Shown one piece after another: positions 1-5,977 of a stretch of 8,525 nt of DNA. The stretch lies in assembly GCA_031282985.1 (NCBI GenBank), contig JAITCR010000171.1, positions 1 through 8,525 of the forward strand, in the 5' to 3' direction. The position numbers and the translations under genes are program-made. Numbering within the stretch: the first letter of the stretch is position 1; each line of letters begins with the position of its first letter. The stretch is from Nitrososphaerota archaeon. GTDB lineage: Archaea; Thermoproteota; Bathyarchaeia; Bathyarchaeales; Bathycorpusculaceae. The notes under the pieces were generated by a model. That model saw only the letters and a list, made by a program, of their open reading frames with translations. It did not search any database and was not told the origin of the DNA.

Positions 1-109
1 TGAGCCAAATTTTTCGTTATTCATTGCAGAAAACGCAAATAACCATCGCTATTTAAGCCAACGACAATGACGACTAACGAAAAAATCACCGTAACAATGG
101 TGTTCATAA

Positions 110-447
110 TTACTGAATATAGGTTCTTAGTTCTTCAGGTATGGTAAACACTATGTGCCGATGAGGCACCACATAAAGCCTACCAGCTAATTCATCAGCT
201 CACAAATCAGCGTGTTTTTTGCCGCATTGCGGGGCAAATTCAACTCTTACACGGCAACGGAACAGTTTTAGTAGGCTACATTCTGGGCATTTGTAGGTTA
301 AAAAGCCGCATTTAGGGTCTCGACAGTGAAGCATCTTTTCTACTTCATCAACCTGATTGTGAGAGGTTTGGATTCATGACTTTGAACTGCTCCCAATTCT
401 GTGCAAGCAGCATAATGTTTTTGATAACAATTTTGACAATCGCTACC
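110..447 (-). pseudogene. IS91-like transposase, N-terminal zinc-binding part, decayed
   Basis: Reading the minus strand with one frame repair gives a typical IS91-family start: NWEQFKVMNPNLSQ, then DEVEKMLHCRDP, a CPEC and CRVR zinc-ligand region, QCGKKHADL, and the hallmark VPHRHIVFTIPEELR. In this family the N-terminal zinc-binding domain precedes a Y2 or HUH-type rolling-circle nuclease; none of the nuclease part is visible here. Breaks seen: about 2 bp missing near 350-358 relative to the copy at 8385-8525, a TGA at 202-200 where relatives have Trp (ADLWADEL), and a TAA at 112-110 right after the EELRTYIQ segment. Beyond that, towards base 1, no transposase similarity is apparent, so the element is truncated. 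It is surely non-functional. The family assignment rests on motif recognition and is fairly secure; the exact subgroup is not determined. Confidence 0.8.
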
Positions 448-488
448 CTTCAAAAAGAAAGTTACTCAATTACATAAATTCGTTAACA
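448..488 (-). repeat. Terminal motif copy A (41 bp) of the IS91-like element
   Basis: On the minus strand this begins TGTTAACG and ends TTTCTTTTTGAAG. It matches the segments at 5936-5977 and 8343-8384, with one base fewer and about five substitutions. It lies immediately before the transposase-like sequence, so it probably marks the element's 5' end. It starts 18 bp after the stop codon of the Nip7-like gene. Confidence 0.75.
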
Positions 489-500
489 ATAAAAAATCTG
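489..500 (-). terminator. Oligo-T stretch after the Nip7-like gene
   Basis: Just after the TAG stop at 506 the minus strand reads GCAGATTTTTTATT, with six T in a row (complement of 491-496). Archaeal RNA polymerase terminates at such oligo-T runs without needing a hairpin. The position directly downstream of the two-gene unit supports the call, but AT-rich DNA has many T runs. Confidence 0.4.
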
Positions 501-505
501 CACAA

Positions 506-1015
506 CTACTGCACACCCCGTTCACGACGCAAAAAATCCCCCACATCTAACACATTAACCACAGCAACCCCGCCCCTACCACCTCTACCATTACCATTGT
601 CACTGTTTTTTTGTTGCTCAAACCCTGCTAAAACCTTGCCAAACCCAAGGCATTCCCCAAACTCATTAAGCACCAAAACATGACCATCCCGACGAATCTT
701 ACCATACACTTGTAGTATACTATTTCTAAAAACATCCCGACCACAAATAAACAACCACCCCGCCTTCTTATCCACAACTATACGATTAGCCTCATATTTC
801 GCAAGCATATCAAGCAAATTAAAACTTGGAAAAAATTTACCCGCCCTAACTTTACCCAAAAAAACCCCCGCACAAAAAAAGCCATCCCTAACAAATGACT
901 TAACATTACTATTTAACAAGAAAAATCGACCATCATGCTGAACAAGCATTTCATCATTAAAAACAATTTTCACACCAAACTGCAACGCAAAATCAACAAC
1001 AACCTTAGCCTTCAC
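506..1015 (-). CDS. nip7: Nip7-like ribosome assembly factor with PUA domain
   Basis: 169 residues, close to the roughly 165 of archaeal Nip7. The order of landmarks matches the family: an N-terminal alpha/beta pre-PUA domain (about 1-75) with GVFLGKVRAGKFFPSFNLLDML at 50-71, then a PUA domain (about 77-165) with GWLFICGRDVFRNSI, VLVLNEFGECLGFGKV and the closing NVLDVGDFLRRE. Nip7 binds RNA through the PUA domain and acts in large-subunit and pre-rRNA maturation. The start is GTG at 1015; it overlaps the TGA of the upstream methyltransferase gene by 4 bp (GTGA), with a GAGG about 8-12 bases upstream inside that gene, so translation is probably coupled. Odd: a low-complexity stretch at about 134-149, QQKNSDNGNGRGGRGG, sits in a loop before the last beta strand and contains an RGG-like motif. 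The coding strand is strongly G over C. An alternative would be another small PUA protein of the NOL1/NOP2/Fmu-associated type; the function class would be similar. Confidence 0.85.
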   Translation of the reverse strand: MKAKVVVDFALQFGVKIVFNDEMLVQHDGRFFLLNSNVKSFVRDGFFCAGVFLGKVRAGKFFPSFNLLDMLAKYEANRIVVDKKAGWLFICGRDVFRNSILQVYGKIRRDGHVLVLNEFGECLGFGKVLAGFEQQKNSDNGNGRGGRGGVAVVNVLDVGDFLRRERGVQ

Positions 1016-1896
1016 AAACCCCGCCTCACAAATTTACATACAAAAAAACCCTGAGCAACATCAGGCCAAAACCTGCGACAACGCGCAACAGACGAATCCA
1101 AACGCTTCCCAAAAACCCTAGTCAACCCCGAAACACCCGGACAATCAACATCAACAACCTGCAAGTCCAACTTATTCAAAGCCCAATCCACATTCAACTC
1201 ATTCTCCTCAGGCTCCAAAGAACAAGTAGAATAAACAATCTCCCCATCATCAGCTAAACATTCAACAGCTTTCATCAACATCTCCCGCTGCACACGAGCA
1301 TTACGCTCAACATCAACCAAAGTACGATTCTGAAACCACCGTAAATCCGAAGCAAAATTACCACTACAAGGAGCATCAACAAGAATACGATCGAACTTTA
1401 AACCCAACTTTGGACCATTCCTAGCATCAAACTGAAAAACAACCACATTACCAACACGACACCGCTCCAAATGATTAACCAACGCCATCAAACGCTGCTT
1501 ACTAACATCCAACGCAACTATACATCCCGTATTACCCATAACATCAGCCAGCTGCACAGTCTTCCCCCCTGGTGCCGCAGAAGCATCCAACACCACCTTA
1601 CCTCTAATATTAGAAAACAACGACACAGGAACCTGAGCCGCCGCCTCCTGTATAGAATACAAACCAAGCAAATACTCTGCAGTTGCACCCGCAGAAACCT
1701 TTGAATCACAAACCCAATAACCCGAAGACAAAAAATCTATCTTCTCCAAATTTAACCCTAAACCAGAAAGACGAGAAACCAAATCTTGCTCTCCAATGTT
1801 GGAATAATTAAAACGAATTGCCTGCCGCAACTTAACCGGTTTATACTTCCAACCTAACTGTTCGTAACGACCCACAAAAAACTCTCTACCAGACAT
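1012..1896 (-). CDS. RNA (cytosine-5) methyltransferase, NOP2/RsmB family
   Basis: 294 residues, the length of short archaeal single-domain members. It transfers a methyl group from S-adenosylmethionine to C5 of a cytosine in rRNA or tRNA. Visible motifs: motif I DASAAPGGKT (104-113) for SAM binding; the acidic residue ending ALD (130) that contacts the ribose; motif IV DAPCSG (174-179) with Cys177; motif VI YSTCS (222-226) with Cys225. Of the two cysteines, the motif VI one is the usual nucleophile and the motif IV one releases the product. The closing RRFWPDVAQGFFVCKF (274-289) is the conserved C-terminal strand region. There is no fused PUA domain; the separate PUA protein encoded directly downstream with a 4-bp overlap may supply related RNA binding (inference). 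ATG at 1896 has only a weak AGGT four bases upstream. Whether the target is rRNA or tRNA cannot be told from sequence alone. Confidence 0.94.
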   Translation of the reverse strand: MSGREFFVGRYEQLGWKYKPVKLRQAIRFNYSNIGEQDLVSRLSGLGLNLEKIDFLSSGYWVCDSKVSAGATAEYLLGLYSIQEAAAQVPVSLFSNIRGKVVLDASAAPGGKTVQLADVMGNTGCIVALDVSKQRLMALVNHLERCRVGNVVVFQFDARNGPKLGLKFDRILVDAPCSGNFASDLRWFQNRTLVDVERNARVQREMLMKAVECLADDGEIVYSTCSLEPEENELNVDWALNKLDLQVVDVDCPGVSGLTRVFGKRLDSSVARCRRFWPDVAQGFFVCKFVRRGL

Positions 1897-2023
1897 AAAA
1901 CCTAAAAAGAAAAACAGAACATAAAAACCTTACAGAGGAGGCAGACACTGTTGGTGCTATTACACTTAGCGATGAACACATAAGTCTGAAGGGTAAAAGG
2001 TTACTTTTGGCTTTTTTTAAATG

Positions 2024-2347
2024 CTAGTTCAAGTTTTTTAAATACTTGAGAAGGCCTGTTTCGGATATTTTGAGGTTAAATTTTTCTATCAATTTCAGTA
2101 AGGTGTAATCAGGGTTTTTCTTGACTTCGAGTTTAATTTGAGCTATCTGAGTCTCGCTTAAGGCTGAGGGACGACCATAGTTTTCATAGTTGGGCAAATA
2201 TGAATCTGTTTTGTGATATCTTGCCAGAGTTTTGTCGCGGAACTTTCACTTACAAAGAGTCAGCGTGCAATATCGGCTTTATTTTCATTATTTTGCTTGT
2301 GTTTGATTATTTTTTTCTCTTTCCTTATTAGTAATTGGCTTTGGCAT
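2024..2347 (-). pseudogene. IS630-like transposase, N-terminal helix-turn-helix remnant
   Basis: The minus strand from ATG at 2347 encodes MPKPITNKEREK, then breaks at a seven-A run (complement of 2310-2316). In the next frame it continues KQNNENKADIAR, a TGA at 2262-2260, LFVSESSATKLWQ, then shifts back near 2220 to give YHKTDSYLPNYENYGRPSA, ALSETQIAQIKLEVKKNPD and LLKLIEKFNLKISETGLL, ending at TAG 2026-2024. With the two frame changes and the stop repaired this is about 107 codons, the size of the HTH part of IS630/Tc1-mariner transposases: an HTH, the G-R-P linker and a second HTH. No DDE catalytic domain follows, so it is a dead fragment. No terminal inverted repeat was recognised. It fills most of the gap between the methyltransferase and clpB. 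In the rest of that gap (1897-2023 and 2348-2477) I see only the small palindrome listed separately. Confidence 0.75.
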
Positions 2348-2444
2348 AACAACATAACAAAACAAACATATAGTAAAATTTTTCTCATGTTGCTATAAAA
2401 TCTTGTGGACTTAATTTAACTCGCTGTCGGCATTTTTCAAAAGC

Positions 2445-2460
2445 AATAACACTTGTTATT
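2445..2460. repeat. Short perfect inverted repeat downstream of clpB
   Basis: AATAACA and TGTTATT form 7-bp arms separated by 2 bases, 18 bp past the clpB stop codon. It could be a protein-binding site, an IS end, or chance in AT-rich DNA. The two-base gap is too tight for a stable RNA hairpin, and no strong T run follows on the minus strand, so it is not called a terminator. Confidence 0.3.
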
Positions 2461-2477
2461 ATTTACCAAAACATGGG

Positions 2478-5075
2478 TTATACCGTTTTGTTTTGGAAAA
2501 TAAGTTGATTATTTTTTTCGTCTACCCTTATTATTGCGGTTTTATCAACTTGGTCAGCTAAAATCATCTTGGAAAGCTCATTTATGATTTCTTTTTGGAT
2601 TACCCGTTTTATGGGTCTTGCACCAAATTGTGGATCAAACCCAATTTTAGCAATGTACTCTACTGCTTCTTTAGTTACAGTCATATGTATGCCGTTCTTT
2701 TCTAACATCTTCTGAACAATACCGAGCTGGTTTTCGACGATTTGACTGATTTCCTCTCGAGTTAAAGGCTCAAACATGATTATTTCATCAATGCGGTTAA
2801 GGAACTCGGGTTTAATTTCTTTCTTAAGTAGGCCAAAGATTTCTATTTTGGTCTTGTTTAGCACTTCTTCTCGGTTATCAGATGTTACTTTTTCGAGGTT
2901 TTCTTGGATAAACTGAGAACCAAGATTTGAGGTCATTATAATTATGGTGTTTTTAAAGTCCACAGTTCGGCCTTTGTTATCTGTTAATCGACCATCATCT
3001 AATACTTGGAGTAAAATGTTAAAGACATCTGGATGGGCTTTTTCTATTTCATCAAGTAACACTACACAGTAGGGTTTGCGACGTACCGCTTCAGTTAATT
3101 GTCCACTTTCCTCATAACCAACATATCCCGGCGGTGCGCCAACCAACCTTGACACGGTGTGACGCTCTTGATACTCTGACATATCAATTCTAATTAGGCT
3201 GTTCTCATTGTTGAAGAGAAACTCTGCTAAAGATTTTGCCAACTCTGTTTTACCCACGCCTGTGGTACCCAAAAAAATAAATGATCCTATAGGCCGTTTA
3301 GGATCTTGTAGACCTGCACGGCTTCGGCGTATGGCATCTGAGACCGCTTTAATAGCCTCTTCTTGCCCCACTACCCGCAGGTGTAACTCCGATTCAAGGT
3401 TTAACAGTTTTTGCCGTTCACTTTGCAACATGCGACTAACAGGTATGCCTGTCCAATGAGAAACCACTTCCGCTATTTCTTCGGCTCCGACTTCTTCATT
3501 AACAAGTGCAGAGTCCTTTTGTATTTCAGAGAGTTTACTTTTAAGTTGCTCAATGGTTTTTGTAGCTTCGGGAATTTTGCCGTAGCGAATTTCTGCAACC
3601 TTTCCCAAGTCGCCTCTACGGTTAGCTGTTTCATCTTCAAGTTTTAACTGTTCGATTTCGTTCTTTTTTATTTGAATTTTTTCAACTATGTCTTTTTCAT
3701 TTTGCCATTTAGTTTTTAGTTTGTTACGTTCTTCGGTTAGGTTGGAAATTTCTTCTTTGATGGGTTTGAGTTTTTTTTCGTCTTTTTCTCTTTTTATAGC
3801 TTCTCGTTCTATTTCTAGTTGACGAATTTTGCGTTCTATGGTTTCAAGTTCTTCTGGTGCGCTGTTAATTTCAAGACGTAATTTAGCTGCTGCCTCATCG
3901 ATAAGGTCTATAGCTTTGTCAGGTAGAAAACGCTCAGATATGTATCTTTGAGAGAGATCTACAGCGGTTATTATGGCCTCGTCTTTTATACGCACATGAT
4001 GAAACACTTCATAACGTTCTTTTAGACCTCGAAGAATAGAAACAGCATCCAATGTGTTTGGTTCATTAACTATAACAGGTTGAAAACGCCTTTCTAAGGC
4101 TTTATCTTTTTCAAAATATTTCTGGTACTCTTTAAGAGTGGTTGCGCCAATAGCACGCAGTTCACCCCTTGCCAAGGCAGGTTTAAGTATGTTAGCAGCA
4201 TCCATAGCACCCTCACTTGCACCTGCCCCAACCAATATGTGAATTTCATCAATAAACAAAACAATTTCCCCTTCTGAGGAGATCACCTCTTTTATAACGC
4301 CCTTTAAGCGCTCTTCAAACTCGCCTTTATACTTAGCACCTGCAATTAACGCACCCATATCCAAGGAGTAGAGTTGTTTGGATTTTAAATTCTCAGGTAC
4401 ATCCCTATTGATAATGCGATGTGCTATGCCTTCAGCTATAGCAGTTTTCCCTACTCCGGGCTCCCCTATAAGTATAGGATTATTTTTCGTTCTCCGAGAT
4501 AAAATTTGTAGAACACGACTAATCTCCTCCGATCTGCCAATAACGGGATCAAGCTTACCTGACCTAGCTTGATCATTAAGATTAATAGCGTACTTGTTAA
4601 GCGCATTATACGTGTCTTCAGATGTTTGAGAATTCACCTTTGAACCCTTGCGTAATTGGTTAATAGCCATTTTTAATTCTTTTTCATGCACACCACAGCT
4701 CTGCAGTAAACGAGCCGCTGAATCATTAATGGTTATAGTGGCCAATAAAAGCTGCTCAATTGATATGAATTCATCTTTTGCCTCCCCTGCAAACTCTTGA
4801 GCCTTCTGAAGCATTTTATTAAAGTTCGAAGATGCATATGTTTGTCCGCCTGTAACCTTTGGTAAGTTGTCAATTAATTTGTCGAGTTGAGTTGTAAAGT
4901 AGTCAACATTCACATTTAGCTTAGTTAACAAATAAGGCATTACATTTTCATCAACGATTAACATTGCCTTTAATAGGTGCACAGGTTCAATTACCTGATT
5001 TTGTTTTGCAACTGCAATCTCAGAGGCTTTCTGAAGAGCCTCTTGGGACTTCACAGTAAAATTATTTGAATTCAT
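2478..5075 (-). CDS. clpB: ATP-dependent protein disaggregase ClpB (Hsp100)
   Basis: 865 residues, full length for bacterial-type ClpB. It forms a hexameric cytoplasmic ring that threads aggregated proteins through its pore, normally with DnaK/DnaJ/GrpE. Domain order: two Clp-N repeats (about 1-145); AAA-1 with Walker A GEPGVGKT (204-211), pore loop KYKGEF (249-254 region), Walker B IVLFIDE (271-277) and arginine fingers ERR (328-330); the coiled-coil M-domain (about 400-525), which marks ClpB rather than ClpA or ClpC; AAA-2 with Walker A GTTGVGKT (603-610; most relatives have P at the second position), pore loop GYVG (650-653), Walker B VVLLDE (671-676) and sensor-2 GAR (818-820). The C-terminal D2-small domain is complete. 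ATG at 5075 is preceded by GGTGA nine bases upstream. clpB is patchily distributed in archaea and is usually interpreted as acquired from bacteria. No dnaK, dnaJ or grpE gene is in this window. It appears to be transcribed alone. Confidence 0.99.
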   Translation of the reverse strand: MNSNNFTVKSQEALQKASEIAVAKQNQVIEPVHLLKAMLIVDENVMPYLLTKLNVNVDYFTTQLDKLIDNLPKVTGGQTYASSNFNKMLQKAQEFAGEAKDEFISIEQLLLATITINDSAARLLQSCGVHEKELKMAINQLRKGSKVNSQTSEDTYNALNKYAINLNDQARSGKLDPVIGRSEEISRVLQILSRRTKNNPILIGEPGVGKTAIAEGIAHRIINRDVPENLKSKQLYSLDMGALIAGAKYKGEFEERLKGVIKEVISSEGEIVLFIDEIHILVGAGASEGAMDAANILKPALARGELRAIGATTLKEYQKYFEKDKALERRFQPVIVNEPNTLDAVSILRGLKERYEVFHHVRIKDEAIITAVDLSQRYISERFLPDKAIDLIDEAAAKLRLEINSAPEELETIERKIRQLEIEREAIKREKDEKKLKPIKEEISNLTEERNKLKTKWQNEKDIVEKIQIKKNEIEQLKLEDETANRRGDLGKVAEIRYGKIPEATKTIEQLKSKLSEIQKDSALVNEEVGAEEIAEVVSHWTGIPVSRMLQSERQKLLNLESELHLRVVGQEEAIKAVSDAIRRSRAGLQDPKRPIGSFIFLGTTGVGKTELAKSLAEFLFNNENSLIRIDMSEYQERHTVSRLVGAPPGYVGYEESGQLTEAVRRKPYCVVLLDEIEKAHPDVFNILLQVLDDGRLTDNKGRTVDFKNTIIIMTSNLGSQFIQENLEKVTSDNREEVLNKTKIEIFGLLKKEIKPEFLNRIDEIIMFEPLTREEISQIVENQLGIVQKMLEKNGIHMTVTKEAVEYIAKIGFDPQFGARPIKRVIQKEIINELSKMILADQVDKTAIIRVDEKNNQLIFQNKTV

Positions 5076-5126
5076 AACCTTATTTCACCCACTCATTTAG
5101 TTTCAAACCTGTATGATTATGGGCTA

Positions 5127-5142
5127 GTCTATATTTATATAG
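5127..5142 (-). promoter_or_regulatory. Probable TATA box of clpB
   Basis: The minus strand reads CCTATATAAATATAGACT about 53-66 bases upstream of the clpB ATG, preceded by the purine-containing CGGAGGC, which could serve as a BRE. A start about 25 bases downstream would give a leader of some 30 nt containing GGGTGA as ribosome binding site. The arms CTATAT and ATATAG are inverted around the centre. This is sequence inference only. Confidence 0.5.
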
Positions 5143-5169
5143 GCAGCCTCCGAAAACCTCTTAACTAGC

Positions 5170-5484
5170 ATGGATGTTATGTGCAGTAAAGGCAATGTAG
5201 GGAAATTGTGTGGGTCAACTGCCTTATTTGAAGCAAAAACACAACTTGAAGTATTATCAAACCTGAGTGATCCACTAATAAAAGCTAACCAACTAATTGA
5301 CCCAGAAAACATTTCGTAAACCAATCGAAGACGTCATACGCAAAGACCACACCCAAGGCGGACGACCACCCTACGATGCCATACTCATGTACAAAATAAC
5401 CCTACTACAACAATGGTACGACCTATCAGACATGTCAGCCCAACATCAGATAAATGATCAGTGTCTTTTATGCGCTTTCTAGAC
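5170..5484 (+). pseudogene. IS5/IS1182-like transposase, N-terminal part, frameshifted
   Basis: The plus strand from ATG at 5170 reads MDVMCSKGN, then LEVLSNLSDPLIKANQLIDPE, then shifts frame near 5312 into FRKPIEDVIRK, GGRPPYDAILMYKITLLQQ, WYDLSDMSAQHQIND, and shifts again near 5460 into SFMRFLD before a TAG at 5485. This is the DUF772-type N-terminal domain of IS5-superfamily transposases; the family pattern is GRPPYD, K-LLQ--Y-LSD, YQI-D-SF-RFL. The catalytic DDE half is missing. The sequence stops exactly where the terminus of another element (5487) begins, so a later insertion or recombination probably removed the rest. The two frameshifts make it non-functional. Confidence 0.8.
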
Positions 5485-5486
5485 TA

Positions 5487-5501
5487 GAGCCTGTTCACAT
5501 T
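5487..5501 (-). repeat. Probable terminal end of the IS427-like element
   Basis: GAGCCTGTTCACATT at the junction with the IS5-like fragment resembles the GAGCCTGTT-type termini common in IS5-superfamily elements. The reconstructed transposase stop (TGA, 5497-5495) lies within it, about 8 bp from the outer end, as is typical of compact ISs. The matching inverted copy at the other side (around 5935) is not present, so that end was lost. Confidence 0.5.
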
Positions 5502-5935
5502 AAGATGGCATCGTAGATCAGTGCCATTATGATTACTCCTGTGTGTAGATTATATCACGTTTGTCATATCGTGTGAATACTTTTCGAAAGCGTTTGATAC
5601 GCAAGAAAAACCGTTCTACCTCATTACGAAACTTGTAGAGTTCTTTATCGTAGTTCCAGGGATGTTTACGATTCTTCTTAGGCGGTACCACTGCAACAAA
5701 CTCTTGCTTTTTGGCGAGCTCACGCATTTTATCTCCTTCATAAGCCTATCCATCAACAGAGGCGTATCTTTACCGTTAAGCGTTGCAAGCAACTTCTGAC
5801 CCTCAGGTGCATCATGCGCATTACCTGCGGAAAGACTAAACGCTACAGCAGTCTTGGCAGACAAAGTAACAACATGAATCTTGTTGTTAATCCGCCTTTG
5901 GAGCGCCCGATGCTTTGTTTACCGCTTTTTTGAAT
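5495..5935 (-). pseudogene. IS427-like (IS5 family) transposase, C-terminal part, frameshifted
   Basis: The minus strand reads IGRSKGGLTT, then IHVVTLSAKTAVAFSLSAG, NAHDAPEGQKLLA, LMD-AYEGDKMRELAKK, VAVVPPKKNRKHPWNYD, KELYKFRNEVERFFLRIKRF and YDK-DIIYT-VIIMALIYDAILM to a TGA at 5497-5495. This is the DDE core and C-terminus of IS427/IS1031-type transposases: an acidic residue in D-AYEGD and the catalytic Glu in RNEVERFF are visible. Three frame breaks are needed, near 5888, 5740 and 5540. The N-terminal domain and the first catalytic Asp region are absent; upstream sequence ends at the 42-bp motif at 5936. It is a different element from the plus-strand fragment at 5170-5484, so the two halves are not one inverted transposase. 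Confidence 0.85.
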
Positions 5936-5977
5936 TGTTAACGGCTTTATATAATTGAGTTGTCCTTCTTTTTGAAG
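5936..5977 (+). repeat. Terminal motif copy B (42 bp), overlapping the surface-protein 3' end
   Basis: Plus strand TGTTAACGG at the start and CCTTCTTTTTGAAG at the end. By hand alignment it matches 8343-8384 at 39 of 42 positions. Here, unlike at the other two copies, no transposase sequence follows; similarity ends at 5977, where the membrane-segment codons of the surface protein begin. Read on the minus strand, it encodes the last residues FKKKDNSII and the TAA stop. Confidence 0.8.

Noticed and set aside
1..109. Possible continuation of the IS91-like transposase or another IS product
   Set aside because: All frames are interrupted and no family motif could be recognised; left unassigned.
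1899..2027. Plus-strand open frame of about 42 codons ending KGKRLLLAFFKC and a TAG
   Set aside because: No start codon near the beginning, no ribosome binding site, and it is antisense to the tail end of the IS630-like remnant; no family recognised.
5124..5324. Minus-strand 66-codon ORF upstream of clpB
   Set aside because: Antisense to the IS5-like fragment and running over the clpB TATA element; no independent support.
5170..5935. The two IS5-superfamily halves as one transposase split by an internal inversion
   Set aside because: The N-terminal half has IS5/IS1182-type motifs and the C-terminal half has IS427-type motifs with its own terminal end at 5487; they look like separate elements.
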